64,000 nt of DNA, taken from contig JAGYKX010000008.1 in assembly GCA_018401115.1 (NCBI GenBank), positions 62,001 through 126,000 on the forward strand, read 5' to 3'. The notes under the pieces were generated by a model. It did no database searches, was not told the origin of the DNA, and saw nothing but the letters and a program-made list of their open reading frames with translations. Below, in pieces: positions 55,266-64,000 of this stretch (position 1 is the stretch's first letter; each line of letters opens with the position of its first letter). Position numbers and translations under genes: made by a program. This stretch comes from Flavobacteriaceae bacterium (GTDB lineage: Bacteria > Bacteroidota > Bacteroidia > Flavobacteriales > Flavobacteriaceae).

Positions 55266-55790
55266 TTATCCTTTAAATACTTTTTCTAAAGATACGCCAC
55301 GTTGCGAAGCAACCGTTTTTGCATCTCTTATTTGTAATAAAGCGTCAAAAGTTGCTTTAACTACGTTGTGAGGGTTTGAAGATCCTTGTGACTTTGAAAG
55401 TACATCTTGAACTCCTACTGCTTCCAATACAGAACGAACTGCACCTCCAGCAATAACACCGGTACCATGTGAAGCAGGCTGAATATACACTCTAGCCCCT
55501 CCAAATTTACCTTTTTGCTCATGTGGTAAAGTTCCTTTATTCAATGGAATTCTCACTAAGTTTTTCTTAGCATCTTCAATGGCTTTTGAAATAGCTGTAG
55601 CCACCTCTTTAGATTTTCCTAAACCGTGTCCTACTACTCCGTTCTCGTCTCCTACAACTACAATTGCGGAAAAGCCAAATGCCCTACCACCCTTTGTAAC
55701 CTTAGTAACTCTTTGAACACCAACTAAGCGATCTTTTAATTCTAAACCACCTGGCTTTACCGTTTCTGCGTTTTTGTAATTTTGGTACAT
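55266..55790 (-). CDS. rpsE: 30S ribosomal protein S5
   Basis: 174 residues from ATG 55790 ([20 protein letters not shown]). A frame open to 55934 adds 48 codons that overlap rplR and are not conserved. Visible are [19 protein letters not shown] and [21 protein letters not shown], plus the loop [19 protein letters not shown]. It begins 7 bp after rplR stops. Confidence 0.96.
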   Translation of the reverse strand: MYQNYKNAETVKPGGLELKDRLVGVQRVTKVTKGGRAFGFSAIVVVGDENGVVGHGLGKSKEVATAISKAIEDAKKNLVRIPLNKGTLPHEQKGKFGGARVYIQPASHGTGVIAGGAVRSVLEAVGVQDVLSKSQGSSNPHNVVKATFDALLQIRDAKTVASQRGVSLEKVFKG

Positions 55791-55797
55791 AATTTTT

Positions 55798-56154
55798 TTA
55801 GAATTTAAGTCCTGCTTCTCTAGCGCCTTCTGCCAAAGATTTGATTCTACCATGGTATAAGTTTCCACCTCTATCGAAAGCAACTGTTTCAATTTTAATG
55901 GTCTTTGCTTTTTCTGCAATGGCTTTTCCAACAAGGGCAGCCATTTCTAATTTAGTCCCTTTAGCAGCGCTAAGGTCCTTATCTCTAGAAGATGCAGCAG
56001 CTAATGTAACGCCATTAACGTCATCTATTAACTGTGCGTAAATCTCTTTGTTACTTCTAAACACAGCCAGTCTTGGTGTGCTAGCGGTACCAAAAGAAAC
56101 CTTACGGATTCTTCTTCTAATTCTTAATCTTCTTTCAGTTTTCGATAATCTCAT
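55798..56154 (-). CDS. rplR: 50S ribosomal protein L18
   Basis: 118 residues: [19 protein letters not shown], then [20 protein letters not shown] and the C-terminal [20 protein letters not shown]. It binds 5S rRNA with L5. The gap after rplF is 11 bp. Confidence 0.97.
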   Translation of the reverse strand: MRLSKTERRLRIRRRIRKVSFGTASTPRLAVFRSNKEIYAQLIDDVNGVTLAAASSRDKDLSAAKGTKLEMAALVGKAIAEKAKTIKIETVAFDRGGNLYHGRIKSLAEGAREAGLKF

Positions 56155-56165
56155 GATGCTATATA

Positions 56166-56708
56166 TTAAGCCGATTTACCTGCTTTTCTTCTTAATTGTT
56201 CTCCTACGAATTTAACTCCTTTACCTTTGTATGGCTCAGGCTTACGGAAAGCCCTAATTTTAGCAGCCACTTGACCCACTAACTGTTTGTCAAAAGAAGT
56301 TAATTTAATAATAGGGTTCTTTCCCTTCTCAGAAATAGTCTCCACTTTTACTTCAGGAGCAACATTTATAATAATGTTGTGAGAGAAACCAAGCGCAATA
56401 TCTAATTTTTGACCTTGATTACTGGCTCTATAACCTACACCAACTAATTCTAATTCTTTGGTCCATCCTGTAGAAACTCCAAGTAACATATTGGCTACTA
56501 AAGATCTATACAGACCGTGTTTTGCTTTGTGTTCTTTTGAATCTGATGGTCTTGTCACTAAAACATTACTTTCTTCTACAGTGATCGAAACACCAGAAAA
56601 TTCCTGTGTTAATTCACCTAGTTTACCTTTTACGGTAAGCACATTGTCTTTTACCTCTACGGTTACCCCTTCAGGAATCGCTACTGGATTATTACCTATT
56701 CTAGACAT
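56166..56708 (-). CDS. rplF: 50S ribosomal protein L6
   Basis: 180 residues: [20 protein letters not shown], then [21 protein letters not shown] and the C-terminal signature [16 protein letters not shown]. Two similar alpha/beta domains. It follows rpsH by 20 bp. Confidence 0.97.
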   Translation of the reverse strand: MSRIGNNPVAIPEGVTVEVKDNVLTVKGKLGELTQEFSGVSITVEESNVLVTRPSDSKEHKAKHGLYRSLVANMLLGVSTGWTKELELVGVGYRASNQGQKLDIALGFSHNIIINVAPEVKVETISEKGKNPIIKLTSFDKQLVGQVAAKIRAFRKPEPYKGKGVKFVGEQLRRKAGKSA

Positions 56709-56728
56709 TATTCTTGCTCTTTACTATA

Positions 56729-57127
56729 TTAATAAACGTAGCATATAACTTCGCCACCTACTTTTTCTAACTTGGCTTGTTTGCTTGTCATTACTCCGTG
56801 AGAAGTAGACACAATAGCAATACCCAAACCGTTTAATACTCTAGGTAGTTCTGCAGCTCCAGCATACTTACGCAAACCTGGCTTACTTATACGACTAATT
56901 TTTTTGATCACTGGCTCTTTCGTAGCAGTGTTGTATTTAAGGGCGATTTTAATAGAACCTTGTGGTCCATCTTCCTCAAATTTGTAGCTTAAAATATATC
57001 CTTGATCGAATAATATTTTAGTGATTTCTTTTTTAAGATTAGATGCAGGAATACTAACCACTCTGTGACCAGCGCTGTTTGCGTTTCTAATTCTTGTTAG
57101 GTAATCCGAAATTGGATCTGTAAACAT
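56729..57127 (-). CDS. rpsH: 30S ribosomal protein S8
   Basis: 132 residues: [32 protein letters not shown] and the C-terminal [20 protein letters not shown]. In E. coli S8 represses the spc operon by binding its mRNA. Here a 67-bp gap with an imperfect hairpin lies just upstream. Confidence 0.97.
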   Translation of the reverse strand: MFTDPISDYLTRIRNANSAGHRVVSIPASNLKKEITKILFDQGYILSYKFEEDGPQGSIKIALKYNTATKEPVIKKISRISKPGLRKYAGAAELPRVLNGLGIAIVSTSHGVMTSKQAKLEKVGGEVICYVY

Positions 57128-57141
57128 AGGTATATATTTGC

Positions 57142-57177
57142 GGTAACGGTTTTTAACTATAAGTTAAACCTGTAACC
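57142..57177 (-). promoter_or_regulatory. Candidate hairpin before rpsH
   Basis: An imperfect long stem: GGTAAC/GTAACC (one mismatch) and GGTTT/AAACC, then AAC/GTT, with small bulges. It fills the 67-bp rpsN-rpsH gap and lies 14 bp before the rpsH start. S8 autoregulates in E. coli, which makes it a candidate target, but the match to the known S8 site was not checked. Confidence 0.3.
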
Positions 57178-57194
57178 AATTAATAATTATTTTT

Positions 57195-57464
57195 TTACCA
57201 GCTCGCTTTTCTAACGCCTGGAATAAGACCATTATTGGCCATCTCTCTAAATAAAACTCTAGAAATTCCAAAAGTTCTCATGTATCCCTTTGGTCTTCCA
57301 GTTAATTTACATCTGTTGTGCATACGAACTGGAGAAGCATTTTTTGGCAACTTCTGTAGAGCCTCATAATCACCAGCTTCTTTTAAAGCTTTTCTTTTTT
57401 CTGCGTACTTGGCTACCGTTTTTGCTCTTTTAACTTCACGGGCCTTCATTGATTCTTTAGCCAT
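57195..57464 (-). CDS. rpsN: 30S ribosomal protein S14, long zinc-independent form
   Basis: 89 residues: [39 protein letters not shown] and the end [22 protein letters not shown]. The CxxC zinc motifs of the short form are absent. It starts 1 bp after rplE stops. Confidence 0.96.
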   Translation of the reverse strand: MAKESMKAREVKRAKTVAKYAEKRKALKEAGDYEALQKLPKNASPVRMHNRCKLTGRPKGYMRTFGISRVLFREMANNGLIPGVRKASW

Positions 57465-57465
57465 T

Positions 57466-58017
57466 CTAATTCTTTTTAAAGGGAAGTCCTAACTGTGTTA
57501 ATAATGATTTTGCCTCTTGATCAGTGTCTGCAGAGGTAACAAATGTAATATCCATACCATTAATTCTATTGATTTTGTCAATATTAATCTCTGGAAATAT
57601 AATTTGTTCGGTAACCCCTAAAGAATAATTTCCACGTCCGTCAAAACCAGTCGCTTTAATTCCTTGAAAATCTCTTACACGTGGTAAAGCTGCAGTAATC
57701 AATCTGTCTAAAAATTCATACATACGCTCTCCTCTTAAAGTTACTTTGGCGCCAATTGGCATTCCTTTACGTAATTTAAAAGACGCAACGTCTTTCTTAG
57801 AAATAGTAGACACTGCTTTCTGACCAGTTATTAAGGTCATTTCTTCTACGGCGTGATCGATAAGTTTTTTATCTGCTACTGCAGCACCAACTCCTCTTGA
57901 AACAACTATTTTTTCTAATTTAGGAACTTGCATTACATTCTTGTAACCAAATTCTTCAGTTAGAGCAGCCATTACACGCTCCTTATACTCTTGTTTTAAT
58001 CTTGGAATGTACCCCAT
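57466..58017 (-). CDS. rplE: 50S ribosomal protein L5
   Basis: 183 residues: [60 protein letters not shown] and the 5S-contact [20 protein letters not shown]. It lies 2 bp after rplX. Confidence 0.97.
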   Translation of the reverse strand: MGYIPRLKQEYKERVMAALTEEFGYKNVMQVPKLEKIVVSRGVGAAVADKKLIDHAVEEMTLITGQKAVSTISKKDVASFKLRKGMPIGAKVTLRGERMYEFLDRLITAALPRVRDFQGIKATGFDGRGNYSLGVTEQIIFPEINIDKINRINGMDITFVTSADTDQEAKSLLTQLGLPFKKN

Positions 58018-58019
58018 AA

Positions 58020-58334
58020 CTAAATTACTTCATTAGATTTCTTAGAAAACCTTACTTTCTTATCTCCACGAACCTCATAACCAACTCTTGTAGCTTCACC
58101 AGACTTAGGATCTAATAAAGACAAGTTTGAAATATGAATAGGAGATTCTTTCTTAACAATCCCCCCTTGTGGATTTTGAGCACTAGGCTTCTGATGTTTT
58201 GAAACCATATTGGTTCCTTCTACAATAGCTCTACTTTTCTTAAGATCTACAGAAACAACTTTCCCTTGGTCCCCTTTGTGGTCCCCAGCGATCACTTTTA
58301 CTGTATCTCCTACTTTTATTTTAATTTTTGTCAT
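58020..58334 (-). CDS. rplX: 50S ribosomal protein L24
   Basis: 104 residues with the KOW motif [20 protein letters not shown] at the start. [21 protein letters not shown] and [18 protein letters not shown] follow. The gap after rplN is 12 bp. Confidence 0.97.
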   Translation of the reverse strand: MTKIKIKVGDTVKVIAGDHKGDQGKVVSVDLKKSRAIVEGTNMVSKHQKPSAQNPQGGIVKKESPIHISNLSLLDPKSGEATRVGYEVRGDKKVRFSKKSNEVI

Positions 58335-58346
58335 TTTTTTTGGAAA

Positions 58347-58715
58347 TTAAAGCACCTCAGGAGCTAATGAAACAATCTTCATGAATTGCTTGTCACGAAG
58401 CTCTCTAGCAACGGGACCAAATACACGGGTACCTTTCATTTCACCTGTTGGGTTTAACAGTACACACGCGTTGTCGTCAAAACGAATATAAGAACCGTCT
58501 GCACGACGTACTTCTTTCTTTGTTCTAACTACTACCGCAGTAGAAACAGCACCTTTCTTTACACTCCCATTAGGAGTGGCGTCTTTTACTGTAACCACAA
58601 TTTTATCTCCTACAGATGCATACCTTCTTTTAGTACCTCCAAGTACTCTAATGGTCAAAACTTCTTTTGCCCCGGTATTATCTGCAACTTTTAGTCTGGA
58701 TTCTTGCTGTAACAT
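58347..58715 (-). CDS. rplN: 50S ribosomal protein L14
   Basis: 122 residues: [60 protein letters not shown] and the ending [21 protein letters not shown]-type strand. It starts 1 bp after rpsQ stops. Confidence 0.97.
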   Translation of the reverse strand: MLQQESRLKVADNTGAKEVLTIRVLGGTKRRYASVGDKIVVTVKDATPNGSVKKGAVSTAVVVRTKKEVRRADGSYIRFDDNACVLLNPTGEMKGTRVFGPVARELRDKQFMKIVSLAPEVL

Positions 58716-58716
58716 A

Positions 58717-58974
58717 TTATTTAGCTCTTTCTAAAATTTCAACTAATCTCCAACATTTGGTCTTACTTAAAGGACGTGTCTCCATGATCTTTACAGTATC
58801 ACCAATGTTACAATTGTTTGTCTCGTCGTGTGCAACATATTTCTTAGTTTTTAACACGAACTTTCCGTACATAGGGTGCTTTACTCGTTTCACTTCTGAA
58901 ACTACAATGGATTTCTCCATTTTGTTGCTAGTAACAACGCCTACTCTCTCTTTTCTTAAATTTCTTTTTTCCAT
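58717..58974 (-). CDS. rpsQ: 30S ribosomal protein S17
   Basis: 85 residues of OB fold: [40 protein letters not shown] and [20 protein letters not shown]. The gap after rpmC is 13 bp. Confidence 0.97.
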   Translation of the reverse strand: MEKRNLRKERVGVVTSNKMEKSIVVSEVKRVKHPMYGKFVLKTKKYVAHDETNNCNIGDTVKIMETRPLSKTKCWRLVEILERAK

Positions 58975-58987
58975 AAAGCAGAACCTG

Positions 58988-59179
58988 TTATTGGTTTTCC
59001 CTTTTAGTTAACTCTGTAGCCAATCTTGCCACCGTTCTTCTCACTTTTCTAATCAAAAGTGGATTTTCTAAAGGGGTAACAGAATGAGCTAATTTTAAAT
59101 CTGAATGTTGCTTTTTGAATGCAGCTAGTTGTTCTACTAGTGCTTCAGCAGATAATTCTTTTATTTCTGATTGTTTCAT
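58988..59179 (-). CDS. rpmC: 50S ribosomal protein L29
   Basis: 63 residues, all helical: [20 protein letters not shown], then [20 protein letters not shown]. It lies 17 bp after rplP. Confidence 0.96.
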   Translation of the reverse strand: MKQSEIKELSAEALVEQLAAFKKQHSDLKLAHSVTPLENPLLIRKVRRTVARLATELTKRENQ

Positions 59180-59196
59180 GATTCCTAAATTAAAAG

Positions 59197-59616
59197 TTAT
59201 GCTGAATAATCTCTAGCAACAATGAATTTGGTTTTTACTGGTAATTTCTGAGCTGCTAGACGCAAAGCCTCTTTTGCAATATCATGAGATACACCAGCTA
59301 TTTCAAACATGATTCTACCTGGAAGAACCACCGCAACGAAATATTCTGGAGCACCCTTACCTTTACCCATACGCACCTCAAGAGGCTTCTTTGTAATAGG
59401 CTTATCCGGAAAGATCTTAATCCATAATTGACCTTCTCTCTTCATATACCTTGTAGCTGCAATACGAGCCGCTTCAATCTGACGGGCTGTAATGAAACTA
59501 GTATCCAAGGACTTAATACCAAACATACCGTTAGAAAGCTGGTGCCCTCTACCTGATATCCCTTTCATACGCCCTTTCTGAGCTTTGCGAAATTTGGTTC
59601 TTTTTGGTTGTAACAT
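59197..59616 (-). CDS. rplP: 50S ribosomal protein L16
   Basis: 139 residues: [41 protein letters not shown] and [20 protein letters not shown]. It contacts the A-site region of 23S rRNA. It follows rpsC by 20 bp. Confidence 0.97.
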   Translation of the reverse strand: MLQPKRTKFRKAQKGRMKGISGRGHQLSNGMFGIKSLDTSFITARQIEAARIAATRYMKREGQLWIKIFPDKPITKKPLEVRMGKGKGAPEYFVAVVLPGRIMFEIAGVSHDIAKEALRLAAQKLPVKTKFIVARDYSA

Positions 59617-59636
59617 TGTTCTGTTTCTTTATAAAA

Positions 59637-60353
59637 TTACTTTCTACGACGTGGTTTCTTTGGTCCATCTTGGTTACCTCCTTTAGAAGGGCTAGTAGCC
59701 ATTCCTACCAATGGAGACAATTCACGTTTTCCATATACCTCGCCTTTCATAATCCACACCTTAATACCTAATCTTCCATAAGTAGTGTGTGCTTCATGCA
59801 ATGCATAGTCAATATCTGCTCTAAAAGTAGACAGTGGAATTCTACCGTCCTTATACCCTTCAGAACGTGCCATTTCAGCACCGTTCAAACGACCAGAAAT
59901 TAACACTTTAATTCCTTCTGCATTCATTCTCATGGCAGCAGCGATAGCCATTTTAATAGCTCTTCTATAAGAAATTCTTCCTTCGATTTGTCTACAAATA
60001 CTAGCCGCAACTAAATTAGCATCGACCTCAGGTCTTTTGATCTCAAAAATATTGATCTGAACCTCTTTGTCTGTGATCTTTTTAAGCTCTTCTTTAAGCT
60101 TGTCTACTTCCTGTCCACCTTTACCGATAATAATACCAGGTCTAGCAGTAGTAATAGTTATAGTCACTAATTTAAGCGTACGCTCTATGATCACTCTAGA
60201 AACACTTGCTTTTGCTAAACGTGCAAAAACGTATTTTCTAATCTTGTCATCTTCTGCAAGTTTATCTCCGTAATCATTACCACCATACCAGTTAGATTCC
60301 CAACCTCTGATGATTCCTAGACGATTTCCAATTGGATTTGTTTTTTGTCCCAT
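59637..60353 (-). CDS. rpsC: 30S ribosomal protein S3
   Basis: 238 residues: [20 protein letters not shown], the KH domain [20 protein letters not shown] and the C-terminal domain [20 protein letters not shown]. It ends in a Lys/Arg-rich tail. It lies 10 bp after rplV. Confidence 0.97.
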   Translation of the reverse strand: MGQKTNPIGNRLGIIRGWESNWYGGNDYGDKLAEDDKIRKYVFARLAKASVSRVIIERTLKLVTITITTARPGIIIGKGGQEVDKLKEELKKITDKEVQINIFEIKRPEVDANLVAASICRQIEGRISYRRAIKMAIAAAMRMNAEGIKVLISGRLNGAEMARSEGYKDGRIPLSTFRADIDYALHEAHTTYGRLGIKVWIMKGEVYGKRELSPLVGMATSPSKGGNQDGPKKPRRRK

Positions 60354-60363
60354 AGTTCGTATC

Positions 60364-60771
60364 CTAGCTTTGTATGTTATTGTTGTCTCCTAAAACCAAA
60401 GTTACGTGATTGGAGCGTTTTCTAATTCTGTGTGCTCTTCCCTGAGGGGCTGGACGTAGTCTCTTTAACATACTTCCTCCATCTACACGAATTTCTTTTA
60501 CAAAAAGATCAGCGTCTTCAATGTTAGCGTCTTCATTCTTAGCTTGCCAATTAGCAATTGCAGACAATAACAACTTTTCAATTTTACCTGAAGCTTCCTT
60601 CTGGTTAAATTTCAATATAGCCAAAGCTGGCTCTACTTGCTTTCCTCTCACTAGATCAGCAACTAATCGCATTTTTCTAGGTGAAGTAGGACAGTTGTTC
60701 AACTTTGCAAAAGCAACTTGTTTTTTTCCTTCCTTAATGGCTTCTGCCATGTTTCTTTTACGAACTCCCAT
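60364..60771 (-). CDS. rplV: 50S ribosomal protein L22
   Basis: 135 residues: the core starts [20 protein letters not shown] and ends [26 protein letters not shown] (exit-tunnel hairpin). An alternative Met eight codons in is less likely because the operon spacing (3 bp after rpsS) favours the first. Confidence 0.96.
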   Translation of the reverse strand: MGVRKRNMAEAIKEGKKQVAFAKLNNCPTSPRKMRLVADLVRGKQVEPALAILKFNQKEASGKIEKLLLSAIANWQAKNEDANIEDADLFVKEIRVDGGSMLKRLRPAPQGRAHRIRKRSNHVTLVLGDNNNIQS

Positions 60772-60774
60772 AGC

Positions 60775-61053
60775 TTACTTTTTACCTTTATTTTTAGCAC
60801 CTGCATGCCCTCTAAAAGAACGTGTTGGTGAAAATTCTCCAAGTTTGTGACCCACCATGTTTTCAGTAACATAAACAGGAACAAATTGTTTCCCGTTGTG
60901 AACAGCGATAGTCTGACCTACGAAATCTGGAGTAATCATAGAGGCTCTAGACCATGTCTTCACCACTGTTGATTTTCCTGTTGATATATTTTCTTGAACT
61001 TTTTTCTCTAAACTATAGTGAACAAAAGGTCCTTTTTTTAATGAACGTGCCAT
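60775..61053 (-). CDS. rpsS: 30S ribosomal protein S19
   Basis: 92 residues: [40 protein letters not shown], and [19 protein letters not shown]. It lies 12 bp after rplB. Confidence 0.97.
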   Translation of the reverse strand: MARSLKKGPFVHYSLEKKVQENISTGKSTVVKTWSRASMITPDFVGQTIAVHNGKQFVPVYVTENMVGHKLGEFSPTRSFRGHAGAKNKGKK

Positions 61054-61065
61054 GTCTTTCTACTT

Positions 61066-61890
61066 TTATTTCTTTCTACGTTCTATGATATACTTGTTGG
61101 TACTCTTGGTTTTAGAACGGGTTCTAAATCCTTTAGCTGGGATACCCTTTCTAGATCTTGGATGACCTCCTGAAGATCTTCCTTCACCACCACCCATTGG
61201 GTGATCTACCGGGTTCATAGCTACTGGTCTAACACGTGGTCTTCTTCCTAACCATCTGCTTCTACCAGCCTTACCAGAAACCAATAATTGGTGGTCTGAA
61301 TTAGATACAGCACCAATTGTTGCCATACATCCTGAAAGAATTAAACGCGTTTCTCCTGAAGGCATTTTCACTGTGACGAACTTACCGTCTTTTGCCATTA
61401 ACTGAGCAAAAGTACCAGCAGATCTTGCCATTACCGCTCCTTGTCCAGGACGTAATTCAATACAAGAAATAATAGTTCCTAATGGTATAGCACTTAATGG
61501 TAACGCATTACCAATCTCTGGAGCTGCTTCAGCACCAACTGAAATAGTCTGCCCAACAGTTAAACCGTTTTGAGCAATAACATATCTCTTTTCCCCATCT
61601 GCATAGGTAAGTAGTGCAATAAATGCAGTTCTGTTTGGATCGTACTGAATAGAAGTCACCGTAGCAGTCACATCTGACTTATTACGTTTGAAATCTATCT
61701 CACGATACCTTCTTTTATGACCCCCACCTTTTTGACGGATAGTCATTTTTCCTTGACTGTTTCTACCCCCAGTTCTTTTTATCGGACTAAGCAAGCTTTT
61801 TTCCGGCTTATCAGTAGTAATGGCGTCAAAACCGTTAACTACTCTAAAACGCTGCCCTGGGGTGATTGGTTTTAATTTTCTAACTGACAT
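61066..61890 (-). CDS. rplB: 50S ribosomal protein L2
   Basis: 274 residues: the N-domain has [20 protein letters not shown]. The C-terminal extension [10 protein letters not shown]-type signature reads [20 protein letters not shown], with the conserved His needed for peptidyl transfer. It lies 9 bp after rplW. Confidence 0.97.
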   Translation of the reverse strand: MSVRKLKPITPGQRFRVVNGFDAITTDKPEKSLLSPIKRTGGRNSQGKMTIRQKGGGHKRRYREIDFKRNKSDVTATVTSIQYDPNRTAFIALLTYADGEKRYVIAQNGLTVGQTISVGAEAAPEIGNALPLSAIPLGTIISCIELRPGQGAVMARSAGTFAQLMAKDGKFVTVKMPSGETRLILSGCMATIGAVSNSDHQLLVSGKAGRSRWLGRRPRVRPVAMNPVDHPMGGGEGRSSGGHPRSRKGIPAKGFRTRSKTKSTNKYIIERRKK

Positions 61891-61899
61891 TTCTTGTCT

Positions 61900-62190
61900 T
61901 TATAGATTACTGTAAAAATCAATGATATCTCCTTCTTTAACATCCACAATGGCTTTTTTGTAAGCAGACGTTTTACCGTGCTGTACCCCTGTTTTAGTGT
62001 AACGAGATTTTCTTGAAGGACCATAGTTCATGGTGCGTACTGCATTCACAGAAACACCGTAAGAAGCCTCAACAGCTTCTTTTATCTGTATCTTATTCGC
62101 ATTAGGATCAACGATAAAGCCATAGCGATTATACAATTCGCTATCTGCTGTCATTTTTTCCGTAATGATTGGTTTTATCAACACACTCAT
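61900..62190 (-). CDS. rplW: 50S ribosomal protein L23
   Basis: 96 residues: MSVLIKPIITEKMTADSELY, then NRYGFIVDPNANKIQIKEAV and the segment YGVSVNAVRTMNYGPSRKSR. It sits at the exit tunnel and is a docking site for SRP. It follows rplD by 7 bp. Confidence 0.97.
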   Translation of the reverse strand: MSVLIKPIITEKMTADSELYNRYGFIVDPNANKIQIKEAVEASYGVSVNAVRTMNYGPSRKSRYTKTGVQHGKTSAYKKAIVDVKEGDIIDFYSNL

Positions 62191-62197
62191 GGTTCCT

Positions 62198-62827
62198 CTA
62201 TTTTGTTAAATTTGTTTCAATTCCTGCAATTGAACCCTCCAACAACACAATGCTTGAAGCATTAAGTATTTTGTAAGTACTTAATTCTGAGTTAATTACA
62301 ACGTCAGTTTGGGTCAAATTACGTGACGACAAATATACATTATTATTTGAATCGCCCAACACTACTAAGGATTTTTTATTGTCTAACCCTAATGATTTCA
62401 ATACTTGCAAGAAATCTTTGGTCTTTGGCGCTTCTAAATTGAAGTCCTCTACCACAACGATAGATTTCTCTCCAGCTTTAATAGACAAAGCAGATTTACG
62501 TGCCAAACGCTTTACGTTTTTGTTCAGCTTCTGGGTGTAATCTTTTGGTCTTGGGCCAAAAATACGTCCACCACCTCTAAATACAGGAGATTTAATACTA
62601 CCTGCACGAGCGGTACCCGTACCTTTTTGTTTCTTAATCTTACGCGTACTACCTGCTATTTCAGCACGCTCTTTAGACTTGTGTGTTCCCTGACGTTGGT
62701 GAGCCAAGTACTGTTTTACATCTAAATAAATAGCGTGATTGTTTGGGTCTATTGCAAATACAGCATCAGAAAGGTCTGCCTTTCTTCCTGTATCTTTTCC
62801 TTTACTATCTAAAACTGCTACTTTCAT
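62198..62827 (-). CDS. rplD: 50S ribosomal protein L4
   Basis: 209 residues: the loop [20 protein letters not shown] and [20 protein letters not shown] reaches the exit tunnel. The C-terminal half has [19 protein letters not shown]-type strands. In E. coli it attenuates the S10 operon. Its start overlaps the rplC stop by one base (62827). Confidence 0.97.
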   Translation of the reverse strand: MKVAVLDSKGKDTGRKADLSDAVFAIDPNNHAIYLDVKQYLAHQRQGTHKSKERAEIAGSTRKIKKQKGTGTARAGSIKSPVFRGGGRIFGPRPKDYTQKLNKNVKRLARKSALSIKAGEKSIVVVEDFNLEAPKTKDFLQVLKSLGLDNKKSLVVLGDSNNNVYLSSRNLTQTDVVINSELSTYKILNASSIVLLEGSIAGIETNLTK

Positions 62828-63444
62828 TACTTCTCAATAGTTACGTAAGCGTTCTTATGACCAGGTACACATCCTTTCACTACTAAAAGGTTTTTCTCTG
62901 GAACAACTTTTAAAATTCTAAGGTTTAAGGCAGATACTCTAACACCACCCATTCTTCCAGCCATTTTCATGCCTTTGAATACCCTTGCTGGGTAGGAAGC
63001 CGCACCAATAGATCCTGGCGCTCTTAACCTGTTGTGTTGTCCGTGAGTCGCTTGTCCAACACCGCCAAAACCGTGTCTTTTAACAACCCCTTGAAAACCT
63101 TTACCTTTTGAGTTTGCAGCAATATCTACAAATTCACCTTCTACAAAAAGATCTACACCAATGGTGTCACCTAATTTGTAATCTCCTTCAAAATTTCGGA
63201 ACTCAACAACTTTTCTTTTAGCAGAAACACCCGCTTTTTTAAAGTGGCCAGCAGCCGCTTTATTGACGTGTTTCTCTGCCTTGTCATCGAAACCGAGTTG
63301 AAGGGCATTGTACCCGTCTACCTCTTCGGTTCTGACTTGGGTAACCGTACATGGGCCAGTCTCAATAACGGTACATGGAATATTCTTTCCATTCTCGTCA
63401 AAAATACTGGTCATGCCAATCTTTCTTCCTATTAACCCAGACAT
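62827..63444 (-). CDS. rplC: 50S ribosomal protein L3
   Basis: 205 residues: [40 protein letters not shown], and [20 protein letters not shown]. It overlaps rplD by one base. A 170-bp leader with an attenuator-like structure lies between it and rpsJ. Confidence 0.97.
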   Translation of the reverse strand: MSGLIGRKIGMTSIFDENGKNIPCTVIETGPCTVTQVRTEEVDGYNALQLGFDDKAEKHVNKAAAGHFKKAGVSAKRKVVEFRNFEGDYKLGDTIGVDLFVEGEFVDIAANSKGKGFQGVVKRHGFGGVGQATHGQHNRLRAPGSIGAASYPARVFKGMKMAGRMGGVRVSALNLRILKVVPEKNLLVVKGCVPGHKNAYVTIEK

Positions 63445-63483
63445 AATTATTAGTATTTAATTAATTTGTATTCAATCTATTTT

Positions 63484-63495
63484 GGGACGCGTCCC
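63484..63495. repeat. 12-bp perfect palindrome before rplC
   Basis: GGGACGCGTCCC, in the rpsJ-rplC leader just after the T-tract of the attenuator. As RNA it allows only a short stem, so a DNA-binding role is equally possible. Confidence 0.4.
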
Positions 63496-63503
63496 TAAAA
63501 AAA

Positions 63504-63540
63504 CAGGGTCAAAAATAATTCAACCCTGATTATTTTTTTC
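63504..63540 (-). terminator. Attenuator-like terminator between rpsJ and rplC
   Basis: On the minus strand CAGGGT and ACCCTG pair across a 13-nt loop and are followed at once by seven T's. The upstream AAAAATAAT can instead pair with ATTATTTTT in the loop, trapping CAGGGT. The two folds exclude each other, as in an attenuator. The GC stem is short (6 bp), so strength is uncertain. Confidence 0.5.
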
Positions 63541-63614
63541 CGTTTTTCCCTTGCACAAAGCGCAGGACATGTAATGGAGGAATACCTCCGTGCTGATGGC
63601 CGTAAGGCCAATTA

Positions 63615-63920
63615 TCACACTTTAATCTCTACTTCTACTCCAGATGGCAACTCTAATTTCATGAGTGCGTCAATGGTCTTAGAAGACGAAGAGTAAATAT
63701 CAAGGAGTCTCTTGTAAGAACTCAATTGAAACTGCTCTCTCGATTTCTTATTCACGTGCGGGCTACGCAATACCGTGAATATTTTCTTATGAGTTGGCAA
63801 AGGTATAGGGCCAGTAACCACTGCACCTGTAGTCTTTACCGTCTTTACGATCTTTTCAGCAGACTTGTCTACCAAGTTAAAGTCGTAGGATTTAAGTTTA
63901 ATTCTAATTTTTTGGCTCAT
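63615..63920 (-). CDS. rpsJ: 30S ribosomal protein S10
   Basis: 101 residues: [40 protein letters not shown] and the C-terminal [17 protein letters not shown]. It follows fusA by 9 bp, showing that the str and S10 clusters are joined. In the 170-bp gap after it are the structures described for the rplC leader. Confidence 0.97.
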   Translation of the reverse strand: MSQKIRIKLKSYDFNLVDKSAEKIVKTVKTTGAVVTGPIPLPTHKKIFTVLRSPHVNKKSREQFQLSSYKRLLDIYSSSSKTIDALMKLELPSGVEVEIKV

Positions 63921-63929
63921 CGTACTTAA

Positions 63930-64000
63930 TTATGCAGTTATACCTTTAGCTTTTTTGATTACTTCTTCTGAAATATTAGAAGGTGTCTCTTCGTAATGGT
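63930..64000 (-). CDS. fusA: Elongation factor G, C-terminal end (runs off window)
   Basis: The last 23 codons on the minus strand read HYEETPSNISEEVIKKAKGI and TA-stop, the C-terminus of flavobacterial EF-G. The rest of the gene lies beyond the window. Its position before rpsJ matches the str-S10 order. Confidence 0.85.
   Translation of the reverse strand, partial: HYEETPSNISEEVIKKAKGITA

Noticed and set aside
55791-55934. N-terminal extension of ribosomal protein S5
   Set aside because: It overlaps rplR out of frame, is unlike S5 of any bacterium, and ATG 55790 gives the normal length.

Overview
The window looks like chromosome from a marine Flavobacteriaceae bacterium (Bacteroidota). The evidence is a tmRNA whose tag reads GENNYALAA, promoters of the Bacteroidota type (-7 TAnnTTTG, sometimes with -33 TTG), the absence of Shine-Dalgarno sequences, a divergent proteorhodopsin/blh pair, a long S14 and zinc-free L36, and many flavobacterial families (DUF2911, HmuY, NamZ, CtlX). 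The genus cannot be named from the sequence alone.

Layout. 1-19.2 kb is core chromosome: the 5' part of secDF, mdh, gyrB, asnB, a DUF2911 protein, an amidohydrolase, a TPR/outer-membrane-barrel pair, ftsE, a ROK kinase, typA, kdsA and an AlaDH/PNT-family dehydrogenase. At 19.23 kb lies the tmRNA gene ssrA, with an accessory island inserted at its 3' end. The island (about 19,626-25,667) is bounded by 16-bp exact repeats of the ssrA 3' end. A third, 12-bp copy lies at 19,810-19,821, exactly where a GH31 glycosidase gene fragment is cut off. The island carries the GH31 remnant, an exported Gfo/Idh/MocA oxidoreductase, an intergenic imperfect palindromic element, and a heme-uptake type cassette (TonB receptor, HmuY lipoprotein, DoxX-like protein, and a divergent DUF6607-like secreted protein) driven from one 19-bp palindrome. 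No integrase is present.

From 25.7 to 49.8 kb come an SdpI-like protein, a decayed secreted-protein gene, a 43-aa membrane protein, a persulfide-dioxygenase-like MBL/rhodanese protein with a Crp/Fnr regulator and a likely operator, an M20 peptidase, a LolC/E-type permease back-to-back with NamZ, a sterol-desaturase-family protein, queE, folD, ffh, blh and proteorhodopsin, argS, two tandem guanidino-group-modifying hydrolases, gltA, eno and carA. From 49.8 kb to the end is one continuous minus-strand str-S10-spc-alpha ribosomal protein operon (fusA end, rpsJ to rplQ, with secY, infA, rpmJ and rpoA). It has three larger gaps with RNA structure, before rplC, rpsH and rpsD.

No complete, clearly novel multi-gene system is visible. 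The best leads are the layered island at ssrA, the palindromic promoter of the heme cassette with its uncharacterised members, the Crp/Fnr class-II site before the MBL/rhodanese gene, and the attenuator-like structure between rpsJ and rplC. All motif and homology statements come from reading the sequence; no database search was run.
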